Of a stretch of 64,000 nt of DNA, positions 27,733 to 36,432 are shown piece after piece. Under the pieces are notes generated by a model, which saw nothing but the letters and a program-made list of their open reading frames with translations, had not been told where the DNA came from and did not search any database. The stretch's first letter is position 1; every line of letters begins with the position of its first letter. Position numbers and translations under genes: made by a program. The stretch lies in contig NZ_CAKTFO010000014.1 of assembly GCF_934560975.1 (NCBI RefSeq), positions 14,690-78,689 of the forward strand, read 5' to 3'. Source of the DNA: an uncultured Sphingomonas sp. GTDB taxonomy: Bacteria > Pseudomonadota > Alphaproteobacteria > Sphingomonadales > Sphingomonadaceae.

Positions 27733-29009
27733 GTGTCGGGCGCGGGGGGCGGCGCGCCGACGGTGGCCGTGCCGGGCAGTTCACCCTTCATGGATGCGGC
27801 GACCGCCTCCGCCGCCGCCATGACCCGCAGGATATTGCCCCCGGCAAGCTTGGCGGCGTCAGCGTCTGTCCAGCCCCGGCGCAGCAGCTCGCCGATCAGC
27901 GCCGGATAGGTCGCCACGCTGTCGAGCCCCTCGGGCAGGGCGTTTTCCACGCCGTCGAAGTCGGAACCGATGCCGACATGATCGACGCCCGCTACCTTGG
28001 CGACATGGTCGATATGATCGGCCACGGTCGACAGCGTGACCTTGGGCGCCGGATGCGCCTTGTCCCATTCGGCCAGCGCCGCCGCCGCCTTGTCGGGCTG
28101 ACCGATATACAGGCCGCCAAAGGGCGGCGCGTTGAGCCGGGTCTGCTCGGCGCGGCGATCCGCCGACCAACGGCGATAGTCGTCGGACACATAGGCGAGC
28201 GCATAATTGACCATCACCACCCCGCCATTCGCGGCGACCATCCGCAGCACATCGTCCGACACGTTGCGGGGATGGTCGTCCAGCGCCCGGGCCGAGGAAT
28301 GGGAGAAGATGACCGGTGCCTTGGAGACGCGGAGCGCGTCCCGCATGGTCGCTTCGCTGACATGGCTGAGGTCGACCAGCATGCCCAGCCGATTGAGTTC
28401 GTGCACCACCGCCTCGCCAAAGGGCGTCAGCCCATCGTGCGCGGGCGTATCGGTCGCGCTGTCCGCCCAGGAGATGGTGCGGGAATGGGTCAGCGTCAGA
28501 TAGCCGGCGCCCAGCTCATGATAGGCACGCAGCACGGACAGGCTCTCGTCGATCTGCCCCCCGCCCTCCACCCCGATCAGCGAGGCGATACGCCCCGCCT
28601 TGTGGATGCGGCGCACGTCGGCGGCGGTCCGCGCCAGCGCGAAGCTGTCGGGATAGCGCGCCGCAATCTGCTTCACGAGATCGATCTGTTGGAGCGTATC
28701 CTTGATCTGCTCCAACGGCGGCAGCGCCGGCGACACATAGACCGACCAGAAGGTGCCCCCGACCATGCCCGCGTGCAGGCGGTCGATGTCGTTATTGTAG
28801 GGCACGGGCTTGCGTTCCAGCCCCTGTGTCAGGTCGATCGTCCAGCGGCCCTCGCCCTCCCGCTCGCTCAACGCCTCCGCCCAGTCGTTATGACCGTCGA
28901 TCAGGGGCGTGGCCCTGAGGATGCGGGCGACGCGCGCCGTGATCGGGTCGGCCGGCGCGGCGGCGGCGGGCATGGCGAGCAGGGCGGCGGCAAGGATCAG
29001 GTGGCGCAT
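27693..29009 (-). CDS. Membrane dipeptidase (peptidase family M19)
   Basis: It is a zinc dipeptidase of the renal dipeptidase family, exported by a signal peptide (MRHLILAAALLAMPAAAA). The metal-binding features are present: DGHNDW, IGVEGGGQ, DLSHVSE, SHSSARALDDHPRN and GIGSDFDG. The length of 438 residues is typical. The C-terminal ~25 residues (PPPAPDTQARSRNATAATQ) look disordered. The gene ends inside the opposite small gene at 27538-27732, a 40-base antisense overlap. Confidence 0.93.
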   Translation of the reverse strand: MRHLILAAALLAMPAAAAPADPITARVARILRATPLIDGHNDWAEALSEREGEGRWTIDLTQGLERKPVPYNNDIDRLHAGMVGGTFWSVYVSPALPPLEQIKDTLQQIDLVKQIAARYPDSFALARTAADVRRIHKAGRIASLIGVEGGGQIDESLSVLRAYHELGAGYLTLTHSRTISWADSATDTPAHDGLTPFGEAVVHELNRLGMLVDLSHVSEATMRDALRVSKAPVIFSHSSARALDDHPRNVSDDVLRMVAANGGVVMVNYALAYVSDDYRRWSADRRAEQTRLNAPPFGGLYIGQPDKAAAALAEWDKAHPAPKVTLSTVADHIDHVAKVAGVDHVGIGSDFDGVENALPEGLDSVATYPALIGELLRRGWTDADAAKLAGGNILRVMAAAEAVAASMKGELPGTATVGAPPPAPDTQARSRNATAATQ

Positions 29010-29052
29010 CCGACCAGGATGGCCTGCCCGCCCGCCATCGGCAAGCGTCGCG

Positions 29053-29790
29053 TCACATGGTGCGCGCGGTGACGTCCAGCCGACCGCGACCGATCGCGAT
29101 CTCGTTGAAGGATGGCGGCGTGCTGCGCACCCGGCGGGACAATGTGCCCGCCCCGATCAGGCGGATCGTGCGTCCGGCATGACGATGCTCGACGTCGAAC
29201 GCATCATGGACATGGCCGCTCAGCACGGCATCGGCGCCGGCCTCGGCCAGCATGGTCAGGGCTTCCGGGCCACGTATGGTATCGCCGTGGCCGACGAAAT
29301 CGGTGCGGATCAGCGGGTGATGCGCCGCGATCAGGGCGGTGGAGCCGGCGGGCTTGTCCGCCAGCATGGCTAGTGCCGCCTTCAATCCGCTCCTGGACAC
29401 GCGCCCATGCGACAGGTTGCGCAACTGGAAGCGCGCGGTGGTCTTCAGCGGGACGACCAGCACGCCCGGCAGGTCCAGTTCGGCCTCGATCATCGATTCC
29501 ACCGCCTGGTAGCGGCGATAGGGGTTCAGCAGGCGGGCGAACGGGTTGAAATAGGGCAGATCGTGGTTGCCGACCTCCACCGTGACCGGCACGTCCAGGC
29601 TCTTCAGCCAGGCTCCCGCCGCCTCGAACTCGTGCGATCGCGCGCGCATGGTGAGGTCGCCGGTGCAGACCACCGCGTCCGGTCGTTCGGCGTGCACCAT
29701 GTCGGCGAACCAGCGGACCGCCGCCTGGTCTTCGCGGCCGAAATGAATGTCGGAGACGTGGAATAAACGGGTCATCACTGGCGGACGCAT
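29053..29790 (-). CDS. Calcineurin-like metallophosphoesterase
   Basis: This 245-residue cytoplasmic phosphoesterase shows the full metal-site series: HVSDIHFG, VVCTGDLTMRA, VEVGNHDLP, AAHHPLI and LSGHVHDAF. The start at 29790 is chosen because GGGGAGG lies six bases upstream; ATG 29775 (MTRLFHVSD) is the alternative. The family includes CpdA-like cAMP phosphodiesterases and others; the substrate is not determined here. It lies 43 bases upstream of the dipeptidase on the same strand. Confidence 0.9.
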   Translation of the reverse strand: MRPPVMTRLFHVSDIHFGREDQAAVRWFADMVHAERPDAVVCTGDLTMRARSHEFEAAGAWLKSLDVPVTVEVGNHDLPYFNPFARLLNPYRRYQAVESMIEAELDLPGVLVVPLKTTARFQLRNLSHGRVSRSGLKAALAMLADKPAGSTALIAAHHPLIRTDFVGHGDTIRGPEALTMLAEAGADAVLSGHVHDAFDVEHRHAGRTIRLIGAGTLSRRVRSTPPSFNEIAIGRGRLDVTARTM

Positions 29791-29846
29791 GGCGCGCCTC
29801 CCCGGTTCCGCTAAAGGACGCCCCTGATCGAGGAGACAGCCCGCTC

Positions 29847-30191
29847 ATGCCGCCATCCCTGACCGTGCTTGCCCTGCTGATCCTGTCCAACAGCTTCATG
29901 ATCACCGCCTGGTATGGTCACCTGAAGTTTCCGGCCGCGCCCTTGTGGGTGGTGGTGTTCGCATGCTGGGGCATCGCGCTGGCCGAATATTGGCTGGCGG
30001 TGCCGGCCAACCGCTTCGGCCATGCGCACGGATTGTCGGCGGGCCAGCTGAAGATCATGCAGGAATGCGTGACTCTGGCGGTGTTCGCCGTCTTCGCGCT
30101 GCTGGTGCTGAAGGAGCCGCTCGGCTGGCGCTATGCCGGTGCCTTCGCCTGCATCGGCGGGGCGGCCTGCTTCATGTTTGTCGGCCGCTGA
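29847..30191 (+). CDS. DMT-superfamily DUF486 membrane protein
   Basis: This 114-residue inner-membrane protein has four hydrophobic segments. It carries the family pattern SNSFMITAWYGHLK, GIALAEYWLAVPANRFGH, LKIMQECVTLAVF and GAFACIGGAACFMF, which matches the DUF486 family of small multidrug-transporter-like proteins. The function is unknown. It is divergent from the phosphoesterase gene, and its last 20 bases overlap the GT4 gene on the other strand. Confidence 0.88.
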   Translation: MPPSLTVLALLILSNSFMITAWYGHLKFPAAPLWVVVFACWGIALAEYWLAVPANRFGHAHGLSAGQLKIMQECVTLAVFAVFALLVLKEPLGWRYAGAFACIGGAACFMFVGR

Positions 30192-31191
30192 GGATACGTT
30201 CGTACAATTCCAGATAGCGGTCGGCCATGTGCTCGACCGAGAAACTTTGCTCGACCGAGCGGCGGCAGGCGGCGCGGTCGATCCTGTCCACGCTCCCGAT
30301 CGCGGCCACCGCCTCGTCGAAGCTGTCGACCAGGAAGCCGTTGACCCCGTCCTCGATCAGTTCGGGCATGGAGCCGCGATTATAGGCGATGACGGGCGTG
30401 CCGCAGGCCATCGCCTCCACCACCGACAGGCCGAACGGCTCGTCGAACCCGATCAGGTGGAGCAACGCCTTGTGCCCGCCCAAGGCCTTCAGCCGCGCCG
30501 CGCCGCCGATCGGCCCGTTGAAGACGACACGGTCGCCGTCGATGAAGGGCGCGACCTCGCGCGCATAATAACCTTCGTCCTGAATGATCCCGGCCATGGT
30601 CAGCCGATGGTCCGTTGCGGCCGCCGCCTTGATCGCATCGGCCGCGCCCTTGTCGGGGTGCATCCGTCCGAAGAAGAGCAGATCGTCGCCGCCATCCGCA
30701 TCGAACGGAAACTCATCCAGCCGGATGCCGTGGTGGATCGTCGCCGCATAATGCAGATCGGGGTGACGATCCGCGTCCGAGATGGCGACATAATGGACCC
30801 GGTCCTCGTACCGCTTGAACACCGGCACGATCCGTTCGGACGAGAAGCCGTGGATCGTCGTCACCTGCGGCGTATCCACCAGGCGGGAGAAAGCGAGCGG
30901 CACGAAATCCGCCTGGTTGTGGATCAGGTCGAATTCGCCCGCGCGCTCGAACACGTGGGAGACGTGCAGCATCTCCATCACCTTGGCGTCGAGCGTGCGG
31001 TCCTCCGAATATCCGGCCGGCACCACCGCCGCGAGCGTGCCGGCGGTCTCGCTATCGGCCGTCGCGAACAGGGTGACGTCCACGCCCTTGGCGACCAGGG
31101 CTTCGGTCAGCAGGCTGGTGACGAGTTCCCACGGTCCGTAATGGCGCGGCGGGGTGCGCCAGGAAATCGGCGCGAGCATGGCAATCCGCAT
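30172..31191 (-). CDS. Glycosyltransferase family 4 protein
   Basis: This 339-residue retaining GT-B glycosyltransferase is cytoplasmic. The first domain starts MRIAMLAPISWRTPP and includes FDLIHNQADFVPLAF. The donor-binding domain has LLFFGRMHPDKGA and the EX7E-like DEPFGLSVVEAMACGTPVIAY region, with GGSMPELI-like YNRGSMPELIEDG. Donor and acceptor are unknown. It is the last gene of a GH130-GH13-GT4 unit, eight bases after the GH13 stop. Confidence 0.9.
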   Translation of the reverse strand: MRIAMLAPISWRTPPRHYGPWELVTSLLTEALVAKGVDVTLFATADSETAGTLAAVVPAGYSEDRTLDAKVMEMLHVSHVFERAGEFDLIHNQADFVPLAFSRLVDTPQVTTIHGFSSERIVPVFKRYEDRVHYVAISDADRHPDLHYAATIHHGIRLDEFPFDADGGDDLLFFGRMHPDKGAADAIKAAAATDHRLTMAGIIQDEGYYAREVAPFIDGDRVVFNGPIGGAARLKALGGHKALLHLIGFDEPFGLSVVEAMACGTPVIAYNRGSMPELIEDGVNGFLVDSFDEAVAAIGSVDRIDRAACRRSVEQSFSVEHMADRYLELYERILSGRQT

Positions 31192-31199
31192 AGATGATG

Positions 31200-32819
31200 T
31201 CAGTCCTGAACCAGAAGAATGACGCCCTCGTCGGGCTCCAGCCGCCCTGTGAAGACGTCCGAGCCGATGGTCGAGAGCAGGAGCGTGCCACGAACCGGCA
31301 CCGCCTGGGGATCACGGCCCAGGTTGAGCGCGACGACGATCCGCTCACTCCCTGATACGCGCTGGTAGGCGATCACGTCGCCCTCCGCCTCGATCATGGT
31401 CAGCGATCCCGTCGCCAACGCGGAATGCGCGCGCCGCAGCCGCAGCAGATCGCGGTGGAGCGACAGCATGGAGCGCGCGTCATCCGCCTGGCCCGCGACG
31501 TTGCGGGTCCGCCAGTTGGCATGGAGCGGCAACCATGGCTCGGCGGCGGAGAAACCTGCTTGAGGGCCGCCGTCCCACGCCATCGGCGTGCGCACCGGAT
31601 CGCGGCCGAAGCCGAGCCCCGGCTCGCGCAGCTCACGCGGGTCCCGCACCCGGTCGGGCGGGATCGCGCCGTCGGTCAGCCCGATCTCGTCGCCATAATA
31701 GAGCGTGGGCGTACCGCGCAGCGTCAACAGCAGCATCGCCGCCACGCGCGCCTGCGCCTCCCCGACCCGCGTGGCGATGCGCGGCCGGTCGTGATTGCCG
31801 AGCACCCAATTGGGCCAGCCGCCCTGCGGCAGGGCGGCGTCATAGTCCCGGATCATGCGATGCAGGCTGCGCGCATCCCACGCCGCGTCGATCAGCTGGA
31901 AATTGAACGGCAGGTGCACGCCGTCCCCGTCCTTGCCGTAATAGGCCATCAGCCGTTCGACCGGCAGATAGATCTCGCCCACCAGCACCCGGTCGTCATA
32001 GCTGTCCGCCAGCGCCCGCATCTCGGCGGCGATGGCGAACACATCCGGCTGATCGGTCGAATGGAGCTGCAGCACCTTGTGCATGTCCGCCATCCCCTCG
32101 CGCCAGTCCGGGTTGGCGGGATTGTCGGGGAAGTCGGCATGTTTGATCATGTGCCACAATATGTCGACGCGGAAACCGTCGGTGCCACGGTCGAACCAGA
32201 AGCGCATGGCGTCCAGCATCGCCGCCCTCAGTTCCGGATTGCGCCAGTTGAGGTCGGGCTGCTCGGTCAGCATGGCGTGGTAATAATATTGGCCGGTGCC
32301 GACGTCCCATTGCCAGGCGGAGCCGCCGAAATCGCTGATCCAGTTGTTGGGCGGCCCCCCATCCGGCGCGGGATCACGCCAGATATACCAGTCGCGCCTG
32401 GGATTGCTGCGCGAGGAGCGGCTTTCCACGAACCAGGGATGCTGGTCGGACGAATGGTTGGGCACGAAGTCGAGCAGCAGCCGGAGCCCGCGCGCATGGG
32501 CCGCCGCCAGCAATCGGTCGAAATCCGCCAGCGTGCCGAACAATGGGTGGACGCCCGTATAATCCGCCACGTCATAGCCGAAATCGACCATCGGCGACGG
32601 AAAGATGGGCGAAATCCACACTGCATCGACGCCCAGCGCCACCAGATGATCGAGTCGGCGCTCGATGCCGGCGAGATCGCCGACCCCGTCCCCGTTCGTG
32701 TCCTGAAACGATCGCGGATAGACCTGATAGATCACGCCGCGCTCCCACCAGCGCGGTGTCGGGGGTGATGCCGCGGTCAGATCGATGCCCTTCGCTGTTG
32801 CTGGTCGCCAAGCGTCCAT
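31200..32819 (-). CDS. GH13 alpha-glucosidase / alpha-amylase-family enzyme
   Basis: This 539-residue enzyme acts on or transfers alpha-glucosides in the cytoplasm; there is no signal peptide. The GH13 motifs are clear: DFVPNHSSD, the nucleophile in GFRVDILWHMIKHADF, the acid/base glutamate in VLVGEIYLP, and LGNHDRPRI. The start at 32819 (MDAWRP) is inferred because the preceding gene ends at 32842 and no domain lies upstream. Closest types are alpha-glucosidases and oligo-1,6-glucosidases. The specific linkage cannot be read. Confidence 0.92.
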   Translation of the reverse strand: MDAWRPATAKGIDLTAASPPTPRWWERGVIYQVYPRSFQDTNGDGVGDLAGIERRLDHLVALGVDAVWISPIFPSPMVDFGYDVADYTGVHPLFGTLADFDRLLAAAHARGLRLLLDFVPNHSSDQHPWFVESRSSRSNPRRDWYIWRDPAPDGGPPNNWISDFGGSAWQWDVGTGQYYYHAMLTEQPDLNWRNPELRAAMLDAMRFWFDRGTDGFRVDILWHMIKHADFPDNPANPDWREGMADMHKVLQLHSTDQPDVFAIAAEMRALADSYDDRVLVGEIYLPVERLMAYYGKDGDGVHLPFNFQLIDAAWDARSLHRMIRDYDAALPQGGWPNWVLGNHDRPRIATRVGEAQARVAAMLLLTLRGTPTLYYGDEIGLTDGAIPPDRVRDPRELREPGLGFGRDPVRTPMAWDGGPQAGFSAAEPWLPLHANWRTRNVAGQADDARSMLSLHRDLLRLRRAHSALATGSLTMIEAEGDVIAYQRVSGSERIVVALNLGRDPQAVPVRGTLLLSTIGSDVFTGRLEPDEGVILLVQD

Positions 32820-32841
32820 ATTCCGGCTTGGTTCCGCTGGG

Positions 32842-33957
32842 TCAGGCGAAGCGCGCCTTGGGGATGTGGGTGATGCGGCAGGCGAGGTCCGCTTCGCCCG
32901 ACGCGACGACATAATGGTCGCCGGCGTCCGCAATGCCGGTGGTGAACACCACCTCCGTCGGCAGATAGAGCTGCTGTGCGATCGGCGCGGTCAGGGCCGC
33001 ATTCGCCTCCAGCAGGGGCTCCTTATCCTCCAGGCGCAGGACGCGCCACGGCTCGTCCCGGTCCAGCAGAGCCCAGAAGCTGCGGTAGATGCCGACCTTC
33101 TGGCGCGTCTCGACCCCGTGATAGATCATCAACCAGCCATCCGGCGTCAGGATCGGCTGGCTGCCGCCACCCAGTTTCATGGACGAGGTCGCACCCTTGC
33201 GCGGACGCAGGAACGGCTGGTCGAGCGGTTTCCAGTGCAGCGCGTCGGGCGATTGGGCGAGGTTGATGGACGGGCCGCCCATCCACTCGCTGTCGTGCGG
33301 GTAGGCGAAATACACTTCGCCCAGCGGCCGGGTCAGCGCCAGGAACTTGCCGCCCACCAGCCCTTCGAACAGGATCATATCCTTGTTCTGGTGGTCCAGC
33401 ACGATGCCGAGCAGCCGATAATTCAACCCGTCCTCGGAAACGTGCAGCGTGGTGGAATGGCGTTCCGGCGCGACCGAGCAGGTCGTCATGTACCAGCGAT
33501 CGCCGATGCGGGTGATCCGCGCATCCTCCACGCCATAGCATTGATAGGGCGCGGCCGGCTCGATCGCCTTGTCGTAATGGATCGCCACGATGCCGCGGCC
33601 GTCGGGCGTGATCTCCACCGGCAGCAGCCACGACAGCGAGGTCAGCGCCAGCATCCGGTAATTGCCGCCGCCGACGTCGAACTGGCGCGGATCGCTCATG
33701 TTCACGCCGGCAAGCGGGTGATCGTCGAGCACGTAACCGGCCGGCGTCCAGCGGATCGCGCGGACATGGTCGTCCTCCACCGGCTCGCTCAACGCCTCCG
33801 CCACGCGCACCATCAGCAGCAGATTGCCGTTGGGCAGGCGCGTCATGCCGGGATTGAACGCGCCCAGCACATAGGTCGGCACGCTCAGCGAGCGGCGCAG
33901 CGGCGACCGGGCGAGATCGACATCGTCCGGCGTGAAGATCAAGCTGTCCTGGCTCAT
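32842..33957 (-). CDS. GH130-family phosphorylase/hydrolase
   Basis: This 371-residue five-bladed beta-propeller enzyme belongs to the GH130 family, which cleaves beta-mannosides by phosphorolysis or hydrolysis. The catalytic aspartate motif GVEDARIT and the initial AFNPGMTRLPNGNLLLMVR are present. GGGAGG lies before ATG 33957. It leads the operon with GH13 and GT4. Family assignment is firm, but the substrate subgroup is not determined. Confidence 0.88.
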   Translation of the reverse strand: MSQDSLIFTPDDVDLARSPLRRSLSVPTYVLGAFNPGMTRLPNGNLLLMVRVAEALSEPVEDDHVRAIRWTPAGYVLDDHPLAGVNMSDPRQFDVGGGNYRMLALTSLSWLLPVEITPDGRGIVAIHYDKAIEPAAPYQCYGVEDARITRIGDRWYMTTCSVAPERHSTTLHVSEDGLNYRLLGIVLDHQNKDMILFEGLVGGKFLALTRPLGEVYFAYPHDSEWMGGPSINLAQSPDALHWKPLDQPFLRPRKGATSSMKLGGGSQPILTPDGWLMIYHGVETRQKVGIYRSFWALLDRDEPWRVLRLEDKEPLLEANAALTAPIAQQLYLPTEVVFTTGIADAGDHYVVASGEADLACRITHIPKARFA

Positions 33958-34039
33958 GCCGCCCCTCCCCCGACTACGCGATGGTGCAACCAATTCGCGG
34001 GCCGGCGATTGGCTCCCGCAGATCGCGAGGAGAGCGAAG

Positions 34040-34246
34040 ATGGCGTCCGAACTGCACAAAGGCGACAAGGTCAGCTGGAACAGCCACGGCGGAACGGCCC
34101 ACGGCAAGGTGGTGAAGAAACAGACCAGCCCGACCGACATCAAGGGCCACCATGTCGCGGCGTCCGAGGACAATCCCGAATATATCGTGGAGACCGACGA
34201 CGGCAAACGCGCCGCCCACAAGCCCGACGCGCTCCATAAAGGCTGA
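34040..34246 (+). CDS. DUF2945 (hypervirulence-associated, TUDOR-like) protein
   Basis: This 68-residue protein matches the DUF2945 family pattern: HKGDKVSWNSHGGTAHGKVV, then GHHVAASEDNPEYIV, then KPDALHKG. It is a small cytoplasmic beta-barrel-like protein of unknown role. GAGGAGAG lies before ATG 34040. It is divergent from the GH130 gene and 97 bases upstream of the SWIB gene. Confidence 0.88.
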   Translation: MASELHKGDKVSWNSHGGTAHGKVVKKQTSPTDIKGHHVAASEDNPEYIVETDDGKRAAHKPDALHKG

Positions 34247-34343
34247 AGCGCGGGGCACCGGGGGCAGGGCTTGCCAAAATCCCTTTGCGGCGAGATAGCA
34301 AGGAGAGCCTTGAGAGAGGGGCCGCAAAAGGAGGACTTTTTTT

Positions 34344-34601
34344 ATGGCACAGGCAGCAAAAACAGGCGGCATCCACAAGCCCGTCACTCCATCGGAAGAT
34401 CTGGCAGCCGTGGTCGGTTCGGGCGCGATGCCCCGCAGCGAGATCGTCAGCAAGCTGTGGGAGTACATCAAGAAGAACGATCTTCAGGATCCCAAGGACA
34501 AGCGTCAGATCAACGCCGACGACAAGCTCGAAAAGATCTTCGGCAAAAAGAGCGTCAGCATGTTTGAAATGAACAAGCACGTCTCTGCCCACGTCAAGTA
34601 A
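34344..34601 (+). CDS. SWIB/MDM2 domain protein
   Basis: This 85-residue protein consists mostly of a SWIB domain, about residues 12-82: PSEDLAAVVGSGAMPRSEIV, then LWEYIKKNDLQDPKDKRQI, then FEMNKHVSAHVK. In bacteria such proteins resemble chlamydial SWIB proteins and are thought to act on DNA or chromatin, but the role is unknown. AAAGGAGG before the ATG is very strong, with an unusual run of seven T residues between. A hairpin terminator follows. Confidence 0.92.
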   Translation: MAQAAKTGGIHKPVTPSEDLAAVVGSGAMPRSEIVSKLWEYIKKNDLQDPKDKRQINADDKLEKIFGKKSVSMFEMNKHVSAHVK

Positions 34602-34638
34602 CCCTTACGGGTTTCTGGCGGGACATATCCCTGCGGTC

Positions 34639-34670
34639 GGGCCGGCACGTTGTGTCGGCCCGTTTCGTTT
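34639..34670 (+). terminator. Intrinsic terminator after the SWIB gene
   Basis: GGGCCGGCAC (34639-34648) pairs with GTGTCGGCCC (34652-34661) with one G-T wobble and a 3-base loop, followed by GTTTCGTTT. Confidence 0.6.
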
Positions 34671-34792
34671 CGGTTCCGACAGAAACAAGCACTGATCCAG
34701 GTGAAACCAAGTCGGGCCGCACGTAGTTAAAATGCTCGCACCGGAGCGAAGCTTCTGCTAGCCCTCCCAAATCCTTTAGTAGAGCATATGCA

Positions 34793-35236
34793 ATGTCCGA
34801 AGAAAACGCGATCGACCTGCTTACCCTGACCACGGAAATCGTTGCCGCGCATGTCGGCCACAATCGCGTGGCGGTCAGCGAGCTACCCGAATTGATCGCC
34901 AAGGTGCACAGCGCCCTGTCCGGTCTGGGCGAAGAGCCGCAGGAGCCGGAGCAGGCCGAGCAGAAGCCGGCCGTGTCGATCCGTTCTTCGGTCAAGCCGG
35001 ATCACATCATATGCCTGGAAGACGGCAAGAAGCTGACCATGCTGAAGCGCTACCTGCAGACGAATTACGGCATGACCCCGCAGGAATATCGCGCCAAGTG
35101 GAAGCTGCCGGCGGACTATCCGATGGTCGCCCCCAATTATGCGGAAAAGCGCCGCGACCTTGCCAAGGCGATTGGCCTGGGCCGCAAGAGCGGCGAGGCT
35201 GCACCGGCCGCGCGCCGGACCCGCAAGAAGGTCTGA
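34793..35236 (+). CDS. MucR/Ros-family transcriptional regulator
   Basis: This 147-residue DNA-binding regulator matches the MucR/Ros family (PDHIICLEDGKKLTML, then YGMTPQEYRAKWKLPADYPM, then APNYAEKRRDLAKAIGLGR). At the positions where Ros has its four zinc ligands I read C74, D77, Y87 and Y92, so both histidines are replaced. Variants without zinc ligands are known in Mesorhizobium. The N-terminal ~60 residues may oligomerise. The ATG at 34793 has no strong ribosome site. MucR proteins repress exopolysaccharide and cell-cycle genes in relatives; the target here is unknown. Confidence 0.88.
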   Translation: MSEENAIDLLTLTTEIVAAHVGHNRVAVSELPELIAKVHSALSGLGEEPQEPEQAEQKPAVSIRSSVKPDHIICLEDGKKLTMLKRYLQTNYGMTPQEYRAKWKLPADYPMVAPNYAEKRRDLAKAIGLGRKSGEAAPAARRTRKKV

Positions 35237-35262
35237 ACGCTTCGACCAGGCGGTGTCCGGGA

Positions 35263-35280
35263 CCAAGCCATACGGCTTGG
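35263..35280. other. Hairpin in an otherwise featureless 281-base gap
   Basis: CCAAGCC (35263-35269) and GGCTTGG (35274-35280) form a 7-base-pair stem with a 4-base loop soon after the mucR stop. It has no T run, so it is a weak terminator candidate. The rest of the 35237-35517 gap shows no gene or repeat that I can support. Confidence 0.35.
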
Positions 35281-35517
35281 CGCCGGCACCGCACGGGAGC
35301 GGACGCCGATCCGCTGGGCCATCGGGTTCGGCACGGCACGCAACGCAGCGGCGCATCAGCGGCGCCAGATTGCCCGCCCCCGCATCTTCCTGCCGACCGT
35401 AACGGCGGCTCGCCCTGGCGCCGATGCGCGTTCCGGGCCTCATCCTCTCTTGTCAGCCGTCGAGACCGACTGCCGTTGATCGTGGCGAACCCAGGCGGCA
35501 CGGTCGCCCCGTGATGC

Positions 35518-36108
35518 CTAGGCGAAGGCGGGCGCTTTCTTCAGCTGACCATAGGCTTCGATCACCGCCTGCAGGGCGCGCTCCTGGCTGCGATCGCCGC
35601 CGTTGCGATCGGGGTGGTAGCGGCGGACCAGTTCGCTGTAACGCTGGCGAAGCGCCCGGCGGTCGGCATCGGCCTCCAGCCCCAGCACCTTGAGCGCGCG
35701 GCGGTCCGCGTCGCTCAACGGCTTGCCGTCATTGCGCGGTGCCTGGCGACCGGCGCCGTAGCGGGCCTGGATCGCGTCCAGCGGATCGATGAAGTCGGCC
35801 CAGCGCGGGGTCGCGCCGGATGCCGCCGCAAACGCCCGCGTCTCCCGCTCCCAACCCGCATAGGGGGTCTGCTGGGCGGTGATCTCCTCCGCGCTCATCC
35901 CTTCGAAGAAGTTGTAGCTGGCGTTGAAGGCGCGGACATGATCCAGGCACAGCCATTGATAGTCGCCCGGACTGTCGGCTGTCGGCCGTGTGCCACCCCT
36001 GACGGGCGCGCGGAACTCGCCCGCGGCGACGCAACCGGGGGCGCTGCACGCCCGGGCCCCGGGAACACGACCATGGAAGCGGGGCTGACGGGACTTGGCG
36101 TCGGGCAA
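35518..36108 (-). CDS. DnaJ-domain protein (C-terminal J domain)
   Basis: This 196-residue protein has a C-terminal J domain (about residues 135-190) with the essential HPD motif in RRYHPDRNGG, so it can stimulate an Hsp70. Its N-terminal half resembles the family seen in sphingomonads and relatives (RFHGRVPG, CVAAGEFRAP, YQWLCLDHVRAFNASYNFFEG), with a cysteine pair that could bind metal. I chose the TTG at 36108: AAGGGAGA lies about seven bases before it and the family begins there. It is divergent from bolA. Confidence 0.82.
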   Translation of the reverse strand: MPDAKSRQPRFHGRVPGARACSAPGCVAAGEFRAPVRGGTRPTADSPGDYQWLCLDHVRAFNASYNFFEGMSAEEITAQQTPYAGWERETRAFAAASGATPRWADFIDPLDAIQARYGAGRQAPRNDGKPLSDADRRALKVLGLEADADRRALRQRYSELVRRYHPDRNGGDRSQERALQAVIEAYGQLKKAPAFA

Positions 36109-36144
36109 CAGTGATTCTCCCTTGAACCCCGCTATATAGGCGCC

Positions 36145-36432
36145 ATGGAGCAACATCCCACCGGGCCGGTCGCGGCCGAAATCGAACGGCGTCTGGCGGC
36201 CGCCTTGTCCCCCCAACGGCTGGCCGTGATCGACGACAGCGCCAAGCATCGCGGCCATGCCGGGCATGATCCGCGCGGGGAAAGCCACTTCACGGTGGAG
36301 ATCGTCGCCCACGCCTTTGCCGGCGCGTCACGGGTGCAGCGTCATCGGCTGGTGAACAGCGCGCTGGGGGAATTGCTGCGCGATCGCGTCCACGCTCTGG
36401 CCATCGTGGCGCGCGCGCCGGACGAAGCCTAG
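36145..36432 (+). CDS. BolA-family protein
   Basis: This 95-residue protein has the BolA fold: GPVAAEIERRLAAAL, then DDSAKHRGHAGHDPRGESHF, then FTVEIVAHAFAG and RHRLVNSALGELL. BolA proteins bind [2Fe-2S] clusters with monothiol glutaredoxins and affect iron handling and morphology. It starts 36 bases from the divergent J-domain gene, and its stop TAG shares a CTAG with the stop of the convergent M23 gene. Confidence 0.9.
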   Translation: MEQHPTGPVAAEIERRLAAALSPQRLAVIDDSAKHRGHAGHDPRGESHFTVEIVAHAFAGASRVQRHRLVNSALGELLRDRVHALAIVARAPDEA

